Source: Chaunax sp. Z400 (Eukaryota > Chordata > Actinopteri > Lophiiformes > Chaunacidae). From it: DNA of 64,000 nucleotides. A program made the translations under genes and the position numbers. A model generated the notes under the pieces. It was not told the DNA's origin. It ran no database searches and was given only the letters and a program-made list of their open reading frames with translations. Of this stretch, positions 57,588-64,000 are shown in pieces; position 1 is the stretch's first letter; each line of letters begins with the position of its first letter. Location of the stretch: contig JBAGJB010000176.1 in NCBI GenBank assembly GCA_037577475.1, forward strand, positions 186,001 through 250,000, read 5' to 3'.

Positions 57588-60517
57588 GTGTGGGTTAGGG
57601 GTTAGGGTTAGGGTTAGGTTAGTTTAAGGGGATAAAAACTCAATCGGGGCCCTACCCGGGTTGGTAACTTTTGAACGGAAGGTCGTAGAGACTCGGGGAT
57701 AAGCTCTTTCAATGGTTTTATGGGGTCTCCAAGAACGCCAGCAGGTAAACCGAGTCCCTACGACTTACGGTTCCCGAGATATGACATGTATTTTTGGTGA
57801 TTTTTGGAATGTTTGTATCTCGGGAACGGAAGGTCGTAGAGACTCGGGACCAACGTCCGTCTAGGGGTTTATGTGGTCTCTGACAACACCAGTCTTTGTC
57901 CCGAGTCTGTGCGACCTTCCTTTCCCGAGATATGACATGTCCAGTAGGGGCGTATTTTGAATGTCTGTATCTCGGGAACGGAAGGTCGTAGAGACTCGGG
58001 GAGAAGTCTGGCGTGTTCAGGGACCACGAATTATGTCCGACGGATCAGGGTCCCGAGTCTCTACGACCTTCCGTTCCCGAGTTATACTCAAGTTTATTTT
58101 CCCATTGAAGTGAATTGGGTTTGGTTCGCCTATAGTGAATGTGTGTATCTCGGAAACGGAAGGTCGTAGAGACTCGGGACCAACGTCCGTCTAGGGGTTT
58201 ATGTGGTCTCTGAGAACACCAGTCTTTGTCCCGAGTCTGTGCGACCTTCCTTTCCCGAGATATGACATGTCCAGTAGGGGCGTATTTTGAATGTCTGTAT
58301 CTCGGGAACGGAAGGTCGTAGAGACTAGCGGACAAGTGTGGGTTAGGGGTTAGGGTTAGGGTTAGGGTTAGGTTAGGTTAAGGGGATTAAAAACTCAATC
58401 GGGGCCCTACCCGGGTTGGTAACTTTTGAACGGAAGGTCGTAGAGACTCGGGGATAAGCTCTTTCAATGATTTTATGGGGTCTCCAAGAACGCCAGCAGG
58501 TAAACCGAGTCCCTACGACTTACGGTTCCCGAGATATGACATGTATTTTTGGTGATTTTTGGAATGTTTGTATCTCGGGAAGGGAAGGTCGTAGAGACTC
58601 GGGACCAACGTCCGTCTAGGGGTTTATGTGGTCTCTGAGAACACCAGTCTTTGTCCCGAGTCTGTGCGACCTTCCTTTCCCGAGATATGACATGTCCAGT
58701 AGGGGCGTATTTTGAATGTCTGTATCTCGGGAACGGAAGGTCATAGAGACTAGCGGACAAGTGTGGGTTAGGGGTTAGGGTTAGGGTTAGGGTTAGGTTA
58801 GGTTAAGGGGATTAAAAACTCAATCGGGGCCCTACCCGGGTTGGTAACTTTTGAACGGAAGGTCGTAGAGACTCGGGGATAAGCTCTTTCAATGGTTTTA
58901 TGGGGTCTCCAAGAACGCCAGCAGGTAAACCGAGTCCCTACGACTTACGGTTCCCGAGATATGACATGTATTTTTGGTGAGTTTTGGAATGTTTGTATCT
59001 CGGGAACGGAAGGTCGTAGAGACTCGGGACCAACGTCCGTCTAGGGGTTTATGTGGTCTCTGAGAACACCAGTCTTTGTCCCGAGTCTGTGCGACCTTCC
59101 GTTCCCGAGATATGACATGTCCAGTAGGGGCGTATTTTGAATGTCTGTATCTCGGGAACGGAAGGTCGTAGAGACTCGGGCATAAGCTCTTTCAATGGTT
59201 TTATGGGGTCTCGAAGAATGCCAGCAGGTAAACCGAGTCTCTACGACTTACGGTTCCCGAGATATGACATGTATTTTTGGCGATTTTTGGAATGTTTGTA
59301 TCTCGGGAACGGAAGGTCGTAGAGACTCGGGGAGAAGTCTGGCGTGTTCAGAGACCACGAATTATGTCCGACGGATCAGGGTCCCGAGTCTCTACGACCT
59401 TCCGTTCCCGAGTTATGCTCAAGTTTATTTTCCCATTGAAGTGAATGGGGTTTGGTTCGCCTATAGTGAATGTGTGTATCTCGGAAACGGAAGGTCGTAG
59501 AGATTCGGGACCAACGTCCGTCCTGGGGTTTATGTGGTCTCTGAGAACACCAGTCTTTGTCCCGAGTCTGTGCGACCTTCCTTTCCCGAGATATGACATG
59601 TCCAGTAGGGGCGTATTTTGAATGTCTGTATCTCGGGAACGGAAGGTCGTAGAGACTAGCGGACAAGTGTGGGTTAGGGGTTAGGGTTAGGGTTAGGTTA
59701 GGTTAAGGGGATAAAAACTCAATCGGGGCCCTACCCGGGTTGGTAACTTTTGAACGGAAGGTCGTAGAGACTCGGGGATAAGCTCTTTCAATGGTTTTAT
59801 GGGGTCTCCAAGAACGCCAGCAGGTAAACCGAGTCCCTACGACTTACGGTTCCCGAGATATGACATGTATTTTTGGTGATTTTTGGAATGTTTGTATCTC
59901 GGGAACGGAAGGTCGTAGAGACTCGGGACCAACGTCCGTCTAGGGGTTTATGTGGTCTCTGAGAACACCAGTCTTTGTCCCGAGTCTGTGCGACCTTCCT
60001 TTCCTGAGATATGACATGTCCAGTAGGGGCGTATTTTGAATGTCTGTATCTCGGGAACGGAAGGTCGTAGAGACTAGCGGACAAGTGTGGGTTAGGGGTT
60101 AGGGTTAGGGTTAGGGTTAGGTTAGGTTAAGGGGATAAAAACTCAATCGGGGCCCTACCCGGGTTGGTAACTTTTGAACGGAAGGTCGTAGAGACTCGGG
60201 GATAAGCTCTTTCAATGGTTTTATGGGGTCTCCAAGAACGCCAGCAGGTAAACCGAGTCCCTACGACTTACGGTTCCCGAGATATGACATGTATTTTTGG
60301 TGATTTTTGGAATGTTTGTATCTCGGGAACGGAAGGTCGTAGAGACTCGGGACCAACGTCCGTCTAGGGGTTTATGTGGTCTCTGAGAACACCAGTCTTT
60401 GTCCCGAGTCTGTGCGACCTTCCTTTCCCGAGATATGACATGTCCAGTAGGGGCGTATTTTGAATGTCTGTATCTCGGGAACGGAAGGTCGTAGAGACTC
60501 GGGGATAAGCTCTTTCA
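57116..60517. repeat. Satellite 2 higher-order repeat of 3,402 bp, copy 1
   Basis: The whole segment recurs at 60518-63919 in the same order. Rare variants are shared, including GGGAAGGGAAGG at about 58577 and 61979, GGTCATAGAG near 58739 and 62141, and TTCCTGAGATATG at about 60001 and 63403. Differences noticed are single bases, such as GGAAGTTCG near 57232 against GGAAGGTCG near 60634. Confidence 0.82.
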
Positions 60518-63500
60518 ATGGTTTTATGGGGTCTCCAAGAACGCCAGCAGGTAAACCGAGTCTCTACGACTTACGGTTCCCGAGATATGACATGTATTTT
60601 TGGTGATTTTTGGAATGTTTGTATCTCGGGAACGGAAGGTCGTAGAGACTCGGGGAGAAGTCTGGCGTGTTCAGGGACCACGAATTATGTCCGACGGATC
60701 AGGGTCCCGAGTCTCTACGACCTTCCGTTCCCGAGTTATACTCAAGTTTATTTTCCCATTGAAGTGAATTGGGTTTGGTTCGCCTATAGTGAATGTGTGT
60801 ATCTCGGAAACGGAAGGTCGTAGAGACTCGGGACCAACGTCCGTCTAGGGGTTTATGTGGTCTCTGAGAACACCAGTCTTTGTCCCGAGTCTGTGCGACC
60901 TTCCTTTCCCGAGATATGACATGTCCAGTAGGGGCGTATTTTGAATGTCTGTATCTCGGGAACGGAAGGTCGTAGAGACTCGCGGACAAGTGTGGGTTAG
61001 GGGTTAGGGTTAGGGTTAGGTTAGTTTAAGGGGATAAAAACTCAATCGGGGCCCTACCCGGGTTGGTAACTTTTGAACGGAAGGTCGTAGAGACTCGGGG
61101 ATAAGCTCTTTCAATGGTTTTATGGGGTCTCCAAGAACGCCAGCAGGTAAACCGAGTCCCTACGACTTACGGTTCCCGAGATATGACATGTATTTTTGGT
61201 GATTTTTGGAATGTTTGTATCTCGGGAACGGAAGGTCGTAGAGACTCGGGACCAACGTCCGTCTAGGGGTTTATGTGGTCTCTGACAACACCAGTCTTTG
61301 TCCCGAGTCTGTGCGACCTTCCTTTCCCGAGATATGACATGTCCAGTAGGGGCGTATTTTGAATGTCTGTATCTCGGGAACGGAAGGTCGTAGAGACTCG
61401 GGGAGAAGTCTGGCGTGTTCAGGGACCACGAATTATGTCCGACGGATCAGGGTCCCGAGTCTCTACGACCTTCCGTTCCCGAGTTATACTCAAGTTTATT
61501 TTCCCATTGAAGTGAATTGGGTTTGGTTCGCCTATAGTGAATGTGTGTATCTCGGAAACGGAAGGTCGTAGAGACTCGGGACCAACGTCCGTCTAGGGGT
61601 TTATGTGGTCTCTGAGAACACCAGTCTTTGTCCCGAGTCTGTGCGACCTTCCTTTCCCGAGATATGACATGTCCAGTAGGGGCGTATTTTGAATGTCTGT
61701 ATCTCGGGAACGGAAGGTCGTAGAGACTAGCGGACAAGTGTGGGTTAGGGGTTAGGGTTAGGGTTAGGGTTAGGTTAGGTTAAGGGGATTAAAAACTCAA
61801 TCGGGGCCCTACCCGGGTTGGTAACTTTTGAACGGAAGGTCGTAGAGACTCGGGGATAAGCTCTTTCAATGATTTTATGGGGTCTCCAAGAACGCCAGCA
61901 GGTAAACCGAGTCCCTACGACTTACGGTTCCCGAGATATGACATGTATTTTTGGTGATTTTTGGAATGTTTGTATCTCGGGAAGGGAAGGTCGTAGAGAC
62001 TCGGGACCAACGTCCGTCTAGGGGTTTATGTGGTCTCTGAGAACACCAGTCTTTGTCCCGAGTCTGTGCGACCTTCCTTTCCCGAGATATGACATGTCCA
62101 GTAGGGGCGTATTTTGAATGTCTGTATCTCGGGAACGGAAGGTCATAGAGACTAGCGGACAAGTGTGGGTTAGGGGTTAGGGTTAGGGTTAGGGTTAGGT
62201 TAGGTTAAGGGGATTAAAAACTCAATCGGGGCCCTACCCGGGTTGGTAACTTTTGAACGGAAGGTCGTAGAGACTCGGGGATAAGCTCTTTCAATGGTTT
62301 TATGGGGTCTCCAAGAACGCCAGCAGGTAAACCGAGTCCCTACGACTTACGGTTCCCGAGATATGACATGTATTTTTGGTGAGTTTTGGAATGTTTGTAT
62401 CTCGGGAACGGAAGGTCGTAGAGACTCGGGACCAACGTCCGTCTAGGGGTTTATGTGGTCTCTGAGAACACCAGTCTTTGTCCCGAGTCTGTGCGACCTT
62501 CCGTTCCCGAGATATGACATGTCCAGTAGGGGCGTATTTTGAATGTCTGTATCTCGGGAACGGAAGGTCGTAGAGACTCGGGCATAAGCTCTTTCAATGG
62601 TTTTATGGGGTCTCGAAGAATGCCAGCAGGTAAACCGAGTCTCTACGACTTACGGTTCCCGAGATATGACATGTATTTTTGGCGATTTTTGGAATGTTTG
62701 TATCTCGGGAACGGAAGGTCGTAGAGACTCGGGGAGAAGTCTGGCGTGTTCAGAGACCACGAATTATGTCCGACGGATCAGGGTCCCGAGTCTCTACGAC
62801 CTTCCGTTCCCGAGTTATGCTCAAGTTTATTTTCCCATTGAAGTGAATGGGGTTTGGTTCGCCTATAGTGAATGTGTGTATCTCGGAAACGGAAGGTCGT
62901 AGAGATTCGGGACCAACGTCCGTCCTGGGGTTTATGTGGTCTCTGAGAACACCAGTCTTTGTCCCGAGTCTGTGCGACCTTCCTTTCCCGAGATATGACA
63001 TGTCCAGTAGGGGCGTATTTTGAATGTCTGTATCTCGGGAACGGAAGGTCGTAGAGACTAGCGGACAAGTGTGGGTTAGGGGTTAGGGTTAGGGTTAGGT
63101 TAGGTTAAGGGGATAAAAACTCAATCGGGGCCCTACCCGGGTTGGTAACTTTTGAACGGAAGGTCGTAGAGACTCGGGGATAAGCTCTTTCAATGGTTTT
63201 ATGGGGTCTCCAAGAACGGCAGCAGGTAAACCGAGTCCCTACGACTTACGGTTCCCGAGATATGACATGTATTTTTGGTGATTTTTGGAATGTTTGTATC
63301 TCGGGAACGGAAGGTCGTAGAGACTCGGGACCAACGTCCGTCTAGGGGTTTATGTGGTCTCTGAGAACACCAGTCTTTGTCCCGAGTCTGTGCGACCTTC
63401 CTTTCCTGAGATATGACATGTCCAGTAGGGGCGTATTTTGAATGTCTGTATCTCGGGAACGGAAGGTCGTAGAGACTAGCGGACAAGTGTGGGTTAGGGG

Positions 63501-63919
63501 TTAGGGTTAGGGTTAGGGTTAGGTTAGGTTAAGGGGATAAAAACTCAATCGGGGCCCTACCCGGGTTGGTAACTTTTGAACGGAAGGTCGTAGAGACTCG
63601 GGGATAAGCTCTTTCAATGGTTTTATGGGGTCTCCAAGAACGCCAGCAGGTAAACCGAGTCCCTACGACTTACGGTTCCCGAGATATGACATGTATTTTT
63701 GGTGATTTTTGGAATGTTTGTATCTCGGGAACGGAAGGTCGTAGAGACTCGGGACCAACGTCCGTCTAGGGGTTTATGTGGTCTCTGAGAACACCAGTCT
63801 TTGTCCCGAGTCTGTGCGACCTTCCTTTCCCGAGATATGACATGTCCAGTAGGGGCGTATTTTGAATGTCTGTATCTCGGGAACGGAAGGTCGTAGAGAC
63901 TCGGGGATAAGCTCTTTCA
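60518..63919. repeat. Satellite 2 higher-order repeat of 3,402 bp, copy 2
   Basis: Second copy of the 3,402-bp period; a third appears to begin at 63920. It has a private change, AACGGCAGC near 63216, where copy 1 has AACGCCAGC. High similarity between copies indicates recent amplification, or assembly of near-identical reads. Confidence 0.82.
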
Positions 63920-64000
63920 ATGGTTTTATGGGGTCTCCAAGAACGCCAGCAGGTAAACCGAGTCTCTACGACTTACGGTTCCCGAGATATGACATGTATT

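Larger units (their letters stand above)
46357..64000. repeat. Second satellite: four-module CpG-rich array with inverted arms
   Basis: About 17.6 kb is built from four module types, every one ending in GGAAGGTCGTAGAGACTCGG or a near copy. A (about 150 bp) starts TAAGCTCTTTCAATGG. B (about 178 bp) starts AGAAGTCTGGCGTGTTCAG. C (149-152 bp) starts CCAACGTCC. D (about 119 bp) starts CGGACAAGTGTGGG and holds telomere-like repeats. By my reading B is always followed by C, D always by A, and D is always preceded by C; A goes to B or C, and C goes to A, B or D. A, B and C each contain an inverted partner of their own end and can form hairpins. The repeated 61-101 residue open frames here are by-products of homogeneous copies. 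The array runs off the right edge of the window. Confidence 0.95.

Noticed and set aside
46199..63486. Repeated 61-101 residue open frames in satellite 2 on both strands (for example peptides with SLYDLPFP or GTEGRRDSG)
   Set aside because: They are translations of the inverted arms and their flanks; the same DNA gives open frames on both strands. Conservation follows copy similarity, and the frames begin and end within module boundaries with no promoter or splice context.
46811..63540. True chromosome end or telomere
   Set aside because: TTAGGG runs are only a few units long, recur 22 times inside a satellite module and are followed by more satellite.

Overview
The window is eukaryotic, repeat-dominated DNA: two unrelated satellite arrays with one cut-and-paste DNA transposon between them. 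The best guess for the source is an animal, probably a fish-like vertebrate. The reasons are TTAGGG-type telomere-like motifs inside the second satellite, a transposon gene with a spliced-looking structure and AATAAA signals, and intronic repeats that resemble non-coding repeats remembered from teleost genomes. The species cannot be fixed from the sequence. There is no bacterial gene, rRNA, tRNA or CRISPR array.

Layout. (1) 1-40737: a G-poor minisatellite of 9-bp units (TATACATAC, TATTCATAC, TGTACATAC and rarer variants), about 4,500 units. It has clear higher-order structure: landmark cassettes recur 17 and 15 times, a roughly 6-kb block recurs about 19.1 kb downstream, and a roughly 4.6-kb block recurs about 5.1 kb downstream. 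The 9-bp unit is stop-free in five of six frames, so the array is full of long meaningless open frames on both strands. (2) 40738-41015: about 22 copies of a 12-13 bp repeat (TAAAGGTTTATAC). (3) 41016-46356: a 5,341-bp DNA transposon with long terminal inverted repeats beginning TGTTG, carrying one gene for an integrase-type (DDE) transposase fused to an OTU cysteine protease domain. It best fits the Ginger group of Gypsy-integrase-related DNA transposons. (4) 46357-64000: a second, CpG-rich satellite built from four module types (called here A, about 150 bp; B, about 178 bp; C, about 150 bp; D, about 119 bp). The modules follow a simple order grammar. All share one 20-bp boundary sequence, A-C carry an imperfect inverted copy of it, and D carries a telomere-like patch.

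How the parts relate. The only credible protein-coding gene is the transposase. A GC box and inverted CCAAT box lie upstream of a short ATG exon with a good splice donor (41497-41506). This is followed by a 1.4-kb intron holding four copies of a roughly 170-bp repeat, and then the main exon (42956-45519). The protein reads, in order: N-terminal region with a degraded zinc-finger-like segment, DDE integrase core, SH3-like C-terminal integrase region, OTU protease with Asp/Cys/His present, six 12-residue acidic proline-rich repeats, and a weakly F-box-like C-terminal segment. The reading frame, catalytic residues and both inverted repeats look intact, so this copy may be recent or even competent.

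The most interesting points are the integrase-OTU-(F-box-like) fusion, the missing target-site duplication with different satellites on the two sides of the transposon, and the four-module grammar of the second satellite.
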